DNA of 64,000 bases from Cohaesibacter gelatinilyticus (GTDB taxonomy: Bacteria; Pseudomonadota; Alphaproteobacteria; Rhizobiales; Cohaesibacteraceae): contig NZ_OBEL01000003.1 of the NCBI RefSeq assembly GCF_900215605.1, positions 248,001 to 312,000 on the forward strand, read 5' to 3'. Positions 1 to 10,100 of the stretch are shown in pieces (within the stretch, counting starts at the first letter, position 1; every line of letters starts with the position of its first letter). The notes under the pieces are model-generated. The model was not told where the DNA came from and ran no database searches. It saw nothing but the letters and a program-made list of their open reading frames with translations. The translations under genes and the position numbers were made by a program.

Positions 1-420
1 CCCAACCTGTCCGATCTGTTCAGTGGAGGACCGGCCTGGCGCACATTGGGATCATTGACTGCTCCGATCTTTGATGGCGGCACCAGACGCCTGACCGCCA
101 AACAGGCAGAGATCGATGCTGCAAGGGGATGGCTGACCTATCGCCAGACCATACTGGATAGCTTATCCGAGGTAGAAAATGGTCTACAGAGTGAAGGAAA
201 TCTGCGCCGCAGAGAAGCAATGCTGACCCGAGCCTTGCGCCATTCCAAGACCAATCATGAGCAATATGAGCGCCGTTATCGCGATGGCCTGACGGACATC
301 GTGACCTTGCTATCGGCTGAGCGTGATGCGTTCACGGCAAGGCAGTCCCTGGTCAATATCCGCTCGTTACGGCTTCAAAACCGCGTCAACCTGGCCGTGG
401 CCTTTGGCCTTGGTTTGTAA
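1..420 (+). CDS. TolC-type outer membrane efflux factor, C-terminal part (5' truncated)
   Basis: The reading frame is open from base 1 to a TAA stop at 418-420, so the window starts inside the gene. About 139 residues remain. They include a PIFDGG..R stretch followed by long heptad-like helices and a VTLLSAERDAF-type segment, typical of the last repeat of outer membrane efflux proteins (OEP/TolC family), which form the trimeric channel of tripartite pumps. The following genes are an RND adaptor and RND permease in the same direction, so this is probably their outer membrane partner. Only the C-terminal part is visible, so the subfamily is not determined. Confidence 0.85.
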   Translation, partial: PNLSDLFSGGPAWRTLGSLTAPIFDGGTRRLTAKQAEIDAARGWLTYRQTILDSLSEVENGLQSEGNLRRREAMLTRALRHSKTNHEQYERRYRDGLTDIVTLLSAERDAFTARQSLVNIRSLRLQNRVNLAVAFGLGL

Positions 421-495
421 GCATACGCGCCTCTTTTTCCAAATTTAACTGATCATCGGGCCCCAGCAGGTGGCCCGGCTCATAACATCGAAACA

Positions 496-1761
496 ATGAG
501 ATCCATCATGCGACACAAAACCTCAAAATTTCTGATGCCCCGCACATCAGAGACTGGCAAAGTCCTGTTTGGTTCTGGATTGGTGCTGGCTGGCCTGCTC
601 CTGTCTACCAGCCTTGTTCCGGCTCAGGAAACCAAACAGGATATGGACGGAGCTGCCCCGCAAGAGCAGCTTCGCCCTCTTGTCAGTGTTGTTGAACGTG
701 GCTCCAGCCAGGAAAATATCCAGTTAAAAGTCTTTGGCGTGGCCAAAGCCCACTATCGTCAAACATTGGTGACGGAAGTTTCCGGACGCATCATCGAACT
801 ATCTCCTCGTCTGGAGCCTGGTATCCGACTGAAACAGGGCGAAACCCTCGCCCGGATCGAAGAGACGGACTATCAAACCAGTGTTGCCTCAGCCCAGCAA
901 AGTGTGGCAGAAGCAGAACTGAATTTGCTTCAGGAAGAGCAGCGGAGTGCTCAGGCACAATTGGACTGGAAACGCGCCCGTCTGCAAGGAAAGCCCTCCT
1001 CACCTTTGGTGTTGCGAGAACCTTTTCTGAAACTGGAAAAACTCAAGCTTGAAGCCGCCAAAGCCAATCTGGCAAAGGCAGAGAAAAACCTGACCAACAC
1101 GACGATCAAAGCCCCCTTTGATGCAATCGTCGTGTCTCGCTCGGCTACTCCTAAGGCCTATGTTTCAGCTGGTGCACAATTGGCCGAGATCTATTCCACC
1201 GATGAATTGGAAGTGGAAGTCGGTCTATCAGATAAGCAATGGCAGCAATTACTTTTGCAGGATGGAAAGCCTGTCGGCTTGGACAAGATCAAGGCCGAAG
1301 TCACCAATGGCACCGATCTGGGTTGGACGGCCGAGGTGATCGCCATTGGAGCGGAAGCCGATAGTCAAACCCGTCAGAAGACGCTGCGCCTCAAGGTCCA
1401 ACCCATCAGCCCGCAAGGCGCGGTGCTACGCCCCGGTGCCTTCGTCAATGTGCGCCTGATAGGACGGGAAGTTCCCGATATCCTGATGGTTCCATCCTCT
1501 GCCCTCACTCTGAAAGGCAATGTCTGGACGGTCTTTTCAAAGGATCAATTGCAGCGCCATGCGGTCACCCCGCTTTTTGCCAAGCAAGAGCAAGTGGCGA
1601 TTCCGGCTGATCAATTGCCGAGTTGGGACAGAAGCAAGCCGCTTAAAATCGTGGTCAACCCGATCAGTCGTTACCTGCCGGGCCAATATGTCAAACCCAC
1701 ATCCAACTCCGCCGCAGGTACGTCACCTAAAGCAATCGAGAAAGCGCAGGTGGCAGAATGA
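496..1761 (+). CDS. RND efflux periplasmic adaptor (HlyD/AcrA-type membrane fusion protein)
   Basis: 421 residues. An N-terminal hydrophobic stretch (about residues 25-43, ending near VPAQ) looks like a signal sequence or membrane anchor. Then come a lipoyl-like half motif (GRIIELSPRLEPG), a coiled-coil hairpin rich in Ala/Glu/Lys (about 125-200), the second lipoyl half (TTIKAPFDAIV) and beta-barrel segments. This is the order found in adaptors that bridge an RND pump to its outer membrane channel. The stop overlaps the start of the permease by four bases (ATGA at 1758-1761), implying translational coupling. A second in-frame ATG lies at 508; neither start has a strong ribosome binding site. 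Substrate cannot be inferred. Confidence 0.93.
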   Translation: MRSIMRHKTSKFLMPRTSETGKVLFGSGLVLAGLLLSTSLVPAQETKQDMDGAAPQEQLRPLVSVVERGSSQENIQLKVFGVAKAHYRQTLVTEVSGRIIELSPRLEPGIRLKQGETLARIEETDYQTSVASAQQSVAEAELNLLQEEQRSAQAQLDWKRARLQGKPSSPLVLREPFLKLEKLKLEAAKANLAKAEKNLTNTTIKAPFDAIVVSRSATPKAYVSAGAQLAEIYSTDELEVEVGLSDKQWQQLLLQDGKPVGLDKIKAEVTNGTDLGWTAEVIAIGAEADSQTRQKTLRLKVQPISPQGAVLRPGAFVNVRLIGREVPDILMVPSSALTLKGNVWTVFSKDQLQRHAVTPLFAKQEQVAIPADQLPSWDRSKPLKIVVNPISRYLPGQYVKPTSNSAAGTSPKAIEKAQVAE

Positions 1762-4700
1762 GCGATCCCAATCACAAAGGCTGGATAGCCTGGTTTGCCA
1801 ACAATAGTGTTGCGGCAAATCTATTGATGTTTTGCATTCTTGCAGCAGGCGTGATGACCTTGATGTCCATCCGAACAGAAGGTTTCCCGGGCTTCGAAGC
1901 CAAACAGGTTACCATTTCGGTTCCTTACAATTCAGGATCCGCCGTCGAAACCGAACGAGCGGTCACGAAGAAGATCGAACGTGCTCTGACCGGTACGGAA
2001 GGCATCAAGAAGGTCACCTCAACCTCAACGGCAAGCAACTCGACCATAGTGGTTGAAAAAAGCTCAGGGATTGATCTCGATAAACTGCTTTCTGATGTCA
2101 AAATCAAGGTCGATGCGGTCAGCTTGCCAGATGCCGCCGAAAATCCTGTCGTGGTACGTGCTACCGAAATTGAAGAGGTCATTCAGATCGAGCTATTCGG
2201 CCCGCTGGAGCAGGATGTTCTCTCGACCAGTGCACGCCGTCTGAAGGATCGTTTGCTCGAAGATCCATTGATCCCCTCGGTGACAATCGGTGGTGATAAA
2301 ACTCAGGAAATTACCATCAAGGTCAATGAGCAGACCCTACAGCGCTATGGTCTGACTTTCGGAACTGTGGTTCGTCAAGTGCAAGCCTTCTCGCTGGTAT
2401 CCGAGCAAGGCAGCCTGAAGGGTGAAAATGGTCGCATTCTCGTCAAGGCTGACAAGCAGAGCTATTACAAGCAGGACTTTGAAACCATTCCCGTTGTGAC
2501 CCTCGAAGATGGTCGCGTGGTTCGCTTGCAAGAGTTGGCAGAGATCCGTGATGGCTATACGGACGATGAAAGTCTGTTTCGTTTTGATGGTCAACCTGGT
2601 CGCAAGCTAACTGTGCAAATGGTTGGCGATGCCGATTTGATACCCAGCGCATTACGGGCTCGTGAGATTATTGAAGAGGTCACGGCAGATGGCAGCCTGC
2701 CCCCTCAGCTGCAGGTCAAATTCTGGGGTGATCAGAGTGTCGAAATTTCCGATCGACTATCGCTGATGATGAAGAATGGCCTGATGGGGATGGGCTTCGT
2801 CTTGCTGACGCTATCACTATTCCTGAACTTGCGTACCGCTTTTTGGGTGGCGATGGGGCTACCAATCGCTTTTGCTGGCGCATTGTTCCTGATGGGACCA
2901 AGTATGATGGGTCTCACTTTGAACGAGCTTACGACCTTCGGCTTCATCATTGCTCTGGGCATTGTGGTGGATGATGCAATTGTGGTGGCGGAAAGCGTCC
3001 ATACCACGGTCAAAGAAGAAGGAAGTGGCGTCGATAAGGTCGTCAAAGGTGTTCATAAGGTCGCAACACCTGCCGTCTTTGGTGTTTTGACCACTATGGC
3101 TGCCTTTTTCCCGATCACATTGGTGACCGGCCGCCTTGCTGAAATCTTCTCACTATTTGCTTGGGTGGTGGTTTTCTGCCTGATCTTCTCAATCATTGAA
3201 TCCAAATTCATCCTGCCTGCTCATCTGGCGCATATCAATCATTCCAAACGCCATGACAATTTTCTGGCGCGCTTCTGGCATGCTTTTCAGGACAAGGTTG
3301 GCGGAGCTCTGGATCGCTTCAGGCTCAATATCTATCAGCCACTGGTAACGCTTGCTCTGAAACTACGTTATCTCTCAGCCCTTGTTTTCTGCCTAGTCCT
3401 TGTGGCTGTTGGTTACATGATCCCGTCTGGTCATGTGCGTATGGTTTTCTTCCCGGAAATTCCTGGTTCCACCATCACGGCTATCTATGAAAGCGAACCG
3501 GACCTTGGTTATGGGCGTCTCTTTGCGGAAGGTTATCGTCTGGAGAAGGCTCTGCACGAGCTTAATGAAGAACTGGCAAATGAAGAACCCTCCAGTAAGC
3601 CTCCCCTTATCGGCATCGAGTTGACCGCCAGTGACACAGGTACCGTGACTGTCACTGGTGTTGCGACCCTGCCATCCGAGCGCTCAATCACAATTTCTGA
3701 AATGGCGGATCGGTGGCGCGATAAAGTCGGACCAGTAGAAGGTGCAAAGAGACTGAATTTCCGGGCCAGTGAATTTGATGATGCAGATTTCAGTGTCGAA
3801 TTGTTGCTGGATGATTTGGATTTGCTGATCCAGGCCAGTCAGATGGTCGAAGACAAACTAGCCACGCAAGATGGCGTCCTGTCCATGACCAACAATCTGC
3901 GCGCTGTTCGTGGTCGAATGAATATCTCGTTGACGGATTATGGCCGTGCGATTGGTTTGACCACACAAAGTGTATCCGAGCAGGTCTTTCAGGCTATTCG
4001 TGGTGCAGAAATCCAGCGTTTCCAACGCGATGATCAGGAGGTAAAGGTAAGGGTCCGCTATCCGGATGCAGAACGCAACAGCAAAGCCGCTCTGGAGCAA
4101 CTCTATGTGCGAACACCGGATGGCAATCCGGTTCTTCTTAGTGCGGTTGCGACACTATCACCGGATTTCACGGTCGATGAAATTTATCATAGTGAACGTA
4201 AGCGCGTTGCTACTCTGGAGGCACAGATTGACAAGGGTAGTATCGAAGCAGAAACTCTGACCAGCTATTTCAATTCTGAAATTTTCCCTCAACTACAAAA
4301 GAAGTTTCCTGGAATTGAAGCGAAATTTTCCGGTGAGGTAGAACAGGAAATTGAAGCAATCGGTGGCCTGGTCACCGCCTTCACCATCACCTTGATCGCA
4401 ATCTATGTTCTGTTGGCCGTGCCGTTGAAATCCTATACCCAGCCTGTGATTGTCATGGCCGCTATTCCCTTTGGAATTGTCGGAGCCATTCTGGGGCATT
4501 GGATTGTTGGCTTGCCAATCTCGATCCTTTCCATCAATGGTATCCTTGCGCTCAGTGGCATTGTCGTCAATGACAGCTTGCTGCTCGTCTCTGCCTATAA
4601 CGAGAATAAGGGCAACGGAACCAAGATCCGAAAAGCCCTGATTTTGGCAGGAGGCCTACGTATGCGAGCGGTTATTCTAACCTCGACCACCACATTTGCA

Positions 4701-4895
4701 GGTCTTGCCCCGATGATCTTTGAGACTGCAGAACAAGCCCAATTTCTGATCCCGGCGGCGGTCTCATTAGGATTTGGTATCCTGTTTGCCACCCTGATTA
4801 CCTTGTTCCTGATCCCGGTCTTCTTGATGATTCTGGATGACTTCAAAGGATTGAGCAGATTGCTGGGTAAATCCTGGCATCTCAGATTTGGGTGA
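1758..4895 (+). CDS. RND-family efflux pump permease (AcrB/HAE-type)
   Basis: 1045 residues, the usual length for hydrophobe/amphiphile efflux RND proteins. The first transmembrane helix follows a short cytoplasmic tail (WFANNSVAANLLM). Two large periplasmic loops and two sets of transmembrane helices follow. The helix around residue 400 carries GIVVDDAIVVAESV, with the paired Asp used for proton relay in this family, and the second half has GIVVNDSLLLV at the equivalent place. It overlaps the adaptor gene by four bases and is followed by a strong terminator. Probably exports small molecules such as drugs or detergents; the actual substrate is unknown. Confidence 0.95.
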   Translation: MSDPNHKGWIAWFANNSVAANLLMFCILAAGVMTLMSIRTEGFPGFEAKQVTISVPYNSGSAVETERAVTKKIERALTGTEGIKKVTSTSTASNSTIVVEKSSGIDLDKLLSDVKIKVDAVSLPDAAENPVVVRATEIEEVIQIELFGPLEQDVLSTSARRLKDRLLEDPLIPSVTIGGDKTQEITIKVNEQTLQRYGLTFGTVVRQVQAFSLVSEQGSLKGENGRILVKADKQSYYKQDFETIPVVTLEDGRVVRLQELAEIRDGYTDDESLFRFDGQPGRKLTVQMVGDADLIPSALRAREIIEEVTADGSLPPQLQVKFWGDQSVEISDRLSLMMKNGLMGMGFVLLTLSLFLNLRTAFWVAMGLPIAFAGALFLMGPSMMGLTLNELTTFGFIIALGIVVDDAIVVAESVHTTVKEEGSGVDKVVKGVHKVATPAVFGVLTTMAAFFPITLVTGRLAEIFSLFAWVVVFCLIFSIIESKFILPAHLAHINHSKRHDNFLARFWHAFQDKVGGALDRFRLNIYQPLVTLALKLRYLSALVFCLVLVAVGYMIPSGHVRMVFFPEIPGSTITAIYESEPDLGYGRLFAEGYRLEKALHELNEELANEEPSSKPPLIGIELTASDTGTVTVTGVATLPSERSITISEMADRWRDKVGPVEGAKRLNFRASEFDDADFSVELLLDDLDLLIQASQMVEDKLATQDGVLSMTNNLRAVRGRMNISLTDYGRAIGLTTQSVSEQVFQAIRGAEIQRFQRDDQEVKVRVRYPDAERNSKAALEQLYVRTPDGNPVLLSAVATLSPDFTVDEIYHSERKRVATLEAQIDKGSIEAETLTSYFNSEIFPQLQKKFPGIEAKFSGEVEQEIEAIGGLVTAFTITLIAIYVLLAVPLKSYTQPVIVMAAIPFGIVGAILGHWIVGLPISILSINGILALSGIVVNDSLLLVSAYNENKGNGTKIRKALILAGGLRMRAVILTSTTTFAGLAPMIFETAEQAQFLIPAAVSLGFGILFATLITLFLIPVFLMILDDFKGLSRLLGKSWHLRFG

Positions 4896-4911
4896 TCTTG
4901 CAAAAACGAAA

Positions 4912-4946
4912 GGGCGGGTGTTTTCACGACACCCGCCTTTTTGTTT
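4912..4946 (+). terminator. Rho-independent terminator after the RND pump operon
   Basis: A 9-bp GC-rich stem (GGCGGGTGT at 4913-4921 with ACACCCGCC at 4929-4937) is followed by TTTTTGTTT. It lies 17 bases past the permease stop and also separates it from the convergent b561-YceI gene. Confidence 0.9.
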
Positions 4947-4973
4947 GAAGGCTATTTCAAGGCTGAGAATGCG

Positions 4974-6194
4974 TTATTGCTGCCGATCCGCCTCGATTTT
5001 GATAGTCACATCAACATTGAAGCCAACGGTGCCTTCATCCGGGAACCCGGCAGCGCCTACACCAAAATCAAGCCGTTTGATGGTTGCTTTACCCGTCATG
5101 AAGGCGCGGTCATTTTCAATCTTCAGTTCAAACGGAATGACAAAGGGATTGCTCTGCCCGACCAGATCCAGAGTTCCGAGCGCTTCAAAGCTGTTCTCAC
5201 CCGTTTTGACAAATTCCTCAGCGAGGAATTTGGCCGTGGGATGCAGTTCGGCATTGAGAAAATCCGATGAAATAGCCCGAGCACTCACACCCCCTAAAGA
5301 CAGGCTGGCAATCTGAACAATCACTTCAGCCCGTGAACCGGCCAGATTGTCCGTATCAAAGTTGATTGCAGCATTCCAGCTGGCAAAGGCGCCCATAATG
5401 GGTGTGCCGGACTGAATGACAGAAATACCAAGTTCACTCTTTTCGTGATCAATGGCCCAGTTTGCAGTCTGTGCGTTGGTGACAGCCGTAGGCGAAGCAA
5501 GATCTCCTGCTGCGGGTCTGTTCAATTGATTGACGCCGATTGACGCTGCAATAACGGCCAGAATGCAGAGCATGGCAATCAATATCGGCGATTGCTTGTG
5601 GCTGCTTTCCATCAGATCATCAGCAATATCCGCCTTCATGCCCGGTATCATGCGCACGAGGGTCTGGTCACGATCAATGACCACATGTTTGAGAGCTCCG
5701 CCGATATGCAAAGCCAAGGATACGACAAGCAAAACGCCGGTAAAGAAATGGCCAGCGCCGAAAATCTCGGCCAGATGTGGGTTCTTTGGAATAAGCGGCA
5801 GATCCTGCGGTAGCGGCCACCAGATGGGCGCAAAGCCATCCAGTGCAGAATGATGCAGCCAACCGGTCAAGGGCATGAGAAGGATGGACCCATAAAGCAT
5901 CCAGTGAACACTTTGTGCAGCAAGGCTCTCCAGTTTTCGCTCGGCATTCAGAGGCAAAGGGTGCGGCTGCAGCAAGGCCCATAAAATGCGCAAGCTCGCT
6001 ACAATCAGCGTGGTTACTCCAATGGTCTTGTGAAGGGAATAAAACCACGTCTTGGATTCCACATTTGCTGCTGAGGTTTCAGGGAGTTCAACCATGAACA
6101 GGCCGAGTCCGAGCAAGGTCAGGATCAGAATTGCGGTGGTCCAGTGAAGCAATTGGGCGACCAGACCATAGGTTTTATGGGTATTGACGAGCAT
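4974..6194 (-). CDS. Cytochrome b561 / YceI-like fusion protein
   Basis: 406 residues in two parts. Residues 1 to about 190 are a four-helix b561-type membrane domain with candidate haem ligands (LLHWTT near residue 17, YSLHKTIGV near 53, LALHIGGALKHV near 165), as in prokaryotic cytochrome b561 (PF01292). After another hydrophobic segment (about 203-220), residues 240-406 match a YceI domain (PF04264): a secreted lipocalin-like beta barrel that binds isoprenoid or quinone-like lipids, with WAIDHEKSELGISV at its start and FGVGAAGF near the end. The two are often neighbouring genes; here they are one chain, suggesting a lipid or quinone handed to a membrane redox site. Electron donor and acceptor are unknown. 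Confidence 0.88.
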   Translation of the reverse strand: MLVNTHKTYGLVAQLLHWTTAILILTLLGLGLFMVELPETSAANVESKTWFYSLHKTIGVTTLIVASLRILWALLQPHPLPLNAERKLESLAAQSVHWMLYGSILLMPLTGWLHHSALDGFAPIWWPLPQDLPLIPKNPHLAEIFGAGHFFTGVLLVVSLALHIGGALKHVVIDRDQTLVRMIPGMKADIADDLMESSHKQSPILIAMLCILAVIAASIGVNQLNRPAAGDLASPTAVTNAQTANWAIDHEKSELGISVIQSGTPIMGAFASWNAAINFDTDNLAGSRAEVIVQIASLSLGGVSARAISSDFLNAELHPTAKFLAEEFVKTGENSFEALGTLDLVGQSNPFVIPFELKIENDRAFMTGKATIKRLDFGVGAAGFPDEGTVGFNVDVTIKIEADRQQ

Positions 6195-6457
6195 CGGTCC
6201 ACTCTCGTGATTGTTGCTGGTTTGGGCACAGGTCTTATAAAATGACTATGCTGCTGCAATTGACCAAGCAGATCAAATTGCGGCAACCAGACTTTGAACA
6301 TTGATTGAGGCAAGGATTTGATATCAGTCCTTGCAATCTCTTGGTTGGTATTGTGCGTTATTGGAATTTGCCCTGTTATTTAAAAACAATATGAGCAAAA
6401 CCATCAGTCGAGCCCGAAAAACTGCATGATTGATAATCACTGGACTGAGAGCAGGAT

Positions 6458-6907
6458 CTAACCCCTATCCTTCACCGCCTCCATCACAACGAAGGTGGAT
6501 GTCTGGGCTACATGCGGCAAGGCTGAGATTTTCTCGCCCAGTACTTTTCGATAATTGGCCATATCGCGCGTGCGGATTTTCAAAAGATAATCAAAATGAC
6601 TGGCAATCATGTGGCATTGCTCAATCTCGCGGATCTGTCGAGCCGCCTCATTGAAAGCATTCAGCGCTTCAGATCGGGTGTCGCTGAGTGTCACCTGCAC
6701 AAAGGCAATATGCCCCTCGCCCAGCCGTTCCGGATCCAGTATGGCGCCATAACCAGTAATATATCCAGCATCTTCCAACTTTTTCATGCGCAACTGGCAC
6801 GGTGTCTTTGATAGGCCTACCTGTTTGGCAAGCTCGGTTACCGTGATCCGGCCATCCTGAGCCAGAATTTCCAGAATTTTGCGATCAATTTTATCCAAAA
6901 CGTCCAT
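6458..6907 (-). CDS. Lrp/AsnC-family regulator, probable proline-responsive activator of putA
   Basis: 149 residues: an N-terminal winged HTH (DKIDRKILEILAQDGRITVTELAKQ, then recognition helix LSKTPCQLRMKKL) followed by a RAM/AsnC ligand-binding domain. It is transcribed divergently from putA across a 281-base AT-rich gap. In rhizobia and other alphaproteobacteria an Lrp-like PutR divergent from putA activates it in response to proline, and the TPCQLR-type recognition helix resembles those proteins. The regulatory assignment rests on family and position, not on a mapped binding site. Confidence 0.88.
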   Translation of the reverse strand: MDVLDKIDRKILEILAQDGRITVTELAKQVGLSKTPCQLRMKKLEDAGYITGYGAILDPERLGEGHIAFVQVTLSDTRSEALNAFNEAARQIREIEQCHMIASHFDYLLKIRTRDMANYRKVLGEKISALPHVAQTSTFVVMEAVKDRG

Positions 6908-7084
6908 ATATGAGTGATATCATAGGTAATAGATAAAAATAACCCAAAAAATAAAGTCATATTATCCAAAAAACCAAAATTTATGGCCACTCCGACTAGA
7001 GGCTTTCCTGTATTCTGAAGTCAATGACCCATCGTGATGAGCGTGGCCGCCAAAGCCGAGAAGCTGGCCTGCATCGAGCACAAG
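6908..7084. promoter_or_regulatory. Divergent promoter region between the Lrp-type regulator and putA
   Basis: The part next to the regulator (about 6910-6985) is very AT-rich, with runs of A and partial dyads such as TGATATCA at 6914-6921, as expected for an Lrp-family binding region. No unambiguous -35/-10 pair could be picked by eye. The half nearer putA holds a copy of the short hairpin repeat. Confidence 0.45.
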
Positions 7085-7132
7085 CGCGTTCCCGAAAAGT
7101 TGCAGACTTTTCGGATAAGAATTCGCTTCTAA
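7085..7132 (+). repeat. Short hairpin repeat, copy 1 (putA leader)
   Basis: GCGTTCCCGAAAAGT, a 5-7 base loop, ACTTTTCGGATAAG, then a TTCGCTTC-like tail. The core is a 9-bp inverted repeat. Three more copies occur at 11273, 16525 and 21027, all in this orientation. Similar CCGAAAAG...CTTTTCGGATAAGAA units are common in Hyphomicrobiales genomes (general knowledge). It lies about 55 bases upstream of the putA start. Confidence 0.8.
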
Positions 7133-7188
7133 ACAAGGATTAATGCGTTTTCAGGACTCCGTAAACGCATTAAGGAGGAAACCAGACC

Positions 7189-10100
7189 ATGAGCATCGAT
7201 CTCGATACACAACGCGCAGAAATCCGCCAGCTTATGCGTGATCATTATCTTGCCGATGAAGCAAAGAATGTTCGCCGTCTGATCAAGGATGCCAATCTGG
7301 ACGCCGATCTTCGCGCCAAGGCTTCCAAGCGCGCGGCGGATCTGATCCGCACCATCCGTACCTCCACCAAGCCAACCATGATGGAAAGCTTTTTGGCAGA
7401 ATATGGTCTCTCCACCCGTGAAGGTGTGGCGCTGATGTGCCTGGCAGAGGCTTTGCTGCGTGTGCCTGATGACGACACGATTGATGCGCTCATTTCTGAT
7501 AAAATTGCTCCCAGCCAGTGGGGCCAGCATTTGGGTCAGTCCTCTTCATCGCTGATCAATGCCTCTACTTGGGGCCTGATGCTGACGGGTAAAGTGCTGA
7601 AAGGTGGCGAAGAGGTAGGCCTTGTTTCCACTCTGCATGGCATGGTTCGCCGTCTTGGCGAGCCGGTAATCCGTACCGCTGTCGCGCAAGCCATGAAAGA
7701 ACTGGGCCGTCAGTTCGTCCTTGGCCGTACCATTGAAGAAGCAACTGATCGTGCCAGGGAAATGGAAGGCAAAGGCTTTACCTATTCCTATGACATGCTG
7801 GGCGAAGCAGCCCGTACCGAAGATGATGCCAAGCGCTACCATCTTGCTTATTCTGATGCCATCACCGCTTTGGCTCCGGCCTGCACCAGCGATGACATCC
7901 GCAAAAACCCGGGAATTTCCGTTAAGCTTTCAGCTTTGCATCCTCGTTACGAAATGGCCAAGAAAGAGCGTGTGCTGTCAGAATTGACCTCCCGCACAGA
8001 AAGTCTGGCTCTGCTCGCCAAGTCCGCCAATATGGGCTTCAACATTGATGCCGAGGAAATGGATCGTCTGGATCTCTCTCTCGATATCATCGAAGAGGTT
8101 CTCTCCAACCCTGCTCTTGCAAACTGGGACGGCTTCGGCGTCGTGGTTCAGGCTTTCAGCCATCGTGCATCTTTTGTGTTGGATTGGCTCTATAACCTGT
8201 CTCAGAAGCTGGATCGCAAGATCATGGTGCGTTTGGTGAAAGGTGCCTATTGGGACACCGAAATCAAACGCGCTCAGGTACTTGGTCTGGAAGGCTTCCC
8301 GCTTTTCACCCGCAAGGTGAATTCAGATGTCTCCTATCTGTCCAATGCTCGCAAATTGCTGGGCATGACCGATCGCATCTATCCGCAGTTTGCGACCCAT
8401 AACGCGCATTCGGTGGCCGCAATTCTGGAAATGACCCAGCATTTCGGCATTGAGAAAGAGAAGTTCGAATTCCAGCGCCTGCATGGCATGGGGGAAAGCC
8501 TGCATGACACCGTGGTGGAAGGCGATAAAACCAATTGCCGTATTTATGCTCCGGTTGGTGCCCATCAGGATCTGCTGGCCTATCTGGTTCGCCGTCTTCT
8601 GGAAAATGGTGCCAACAGTTCCTTCGTGAATCAGATTGTCGACGAGAACATTTCTCCGGAAGAAATTGCCAAGGATCCATTTGATCAGGTGGAAGCGCTG
8701 GGTGATGAAATTGCCAACCCATATCTGACCAAGCCAGCCGGTATCTTTGGTGAAGGCCGTCTGAATGCCAAGGGCTGGGATATTACCGACCCAATGGAAA
8801 TTGCAGCGCTTGATGAAGCACGCAATAAATTCAAAACCCATCTTTGGGAAGCCAAGCCGCTGATCGCTGGCAAGGTTGTAGCAAAAGACACCTATGATGC
8901 GCTGAACCCAGCCGATCAGGATGACAAAGTCGGTACTGTTCTCAATGCAGTTCACGAAGATGTCGAAACTGCGCTTGAAGCCGCTCAAAAGGGCTATGAA
9001 AGCTGGTCCAAGACCCCAGTTGCACAGCGCTCAGCTGCTCTTCGCAAAGTTGGTGATCTCTATGAAGAGCATGCCGTTGAGCTCTTCGCTCTTGCCAGCC
9101 GCGAAGCTGGTAAGATGATGCTCGATGCTGTCGGCGAAGTGCGCGAAGCTGTCGATTTTGCACGCTTCTATGCCAATGAAGCTGAACGTCTTGCAGCGAA
9201 TGGAGACTTGAATGCCCGTGGCATCATCTCCTGTATCTCACCTTGGAACTTCCCTCTGGCCATTTTTACCGGTCAGATTCTGGCAGCCTTGGCTGCGGGT
9301 AACGCGGTTGTTGCCAAGCCAGCTGGTCAAACCCCGATCATGGCCTACCGTGCAGTACAATTGATCCATGAAGCCGGTATTCCGGTTGATGCCTTGCAAT
9401 TGTTGCCAGGTGATGGTCCAACCATCGGTGCGCCAATCACCTCTGACGCCCGTGTGTCTGGTGTCTGCTTCACAGGCTCCACGGCAACCGCCCAGCGCAT
9501 CAACAAGGTGATGGCTGAAGGCATTGCTCCAGATGCACCACTGATTGCCGAGACCGGTGGTCTGAATGCCATGATCGTCGATTCCACTGCTCTGCCAGAG
9601 CAGGCTGTTCGTGATATTCTGGCCTCCTCCTTCCAGTCTGCTGGTCAGCGTTGTTCCGCTCTTCGCATGCTTTATGTGCAGGCAGATATCAAGGACAAGC
9701 TCCTTGAGATGCTGATGGGTGCTATGGATGAGCTGCAGCTCGACAATCCATGGGCCTGGACCACAGATGTGGGTCCGGTGATCGATAAAGCCGCCAAGGA
9801 CAAGATCGACAACCATATTGCAAAACTGGAAGCACAGGGCAAATTGCTCAAGAAACTTCCAGTGCCGGAAAAAGGCCTCTTCTGCCCACCAACTCTTTTG
9901 GAGCTGAGCAGCATTGAAGAGCTGGAAGAAGAAATCTTCGGCCCAGTTCTGCATGTAGCAAGCTTTGAAGCCAAAGAGCTGGACACAGTGATCGAAGCCA
10001 TTAATGCCAAGAATTTTGGTCTGACCTTTGGTCTGCATACCCGCATGGACAATCGGGTTCAGGAAGTGGTTGATCAGGTCAAAGTCGGCAACTGTTATGT

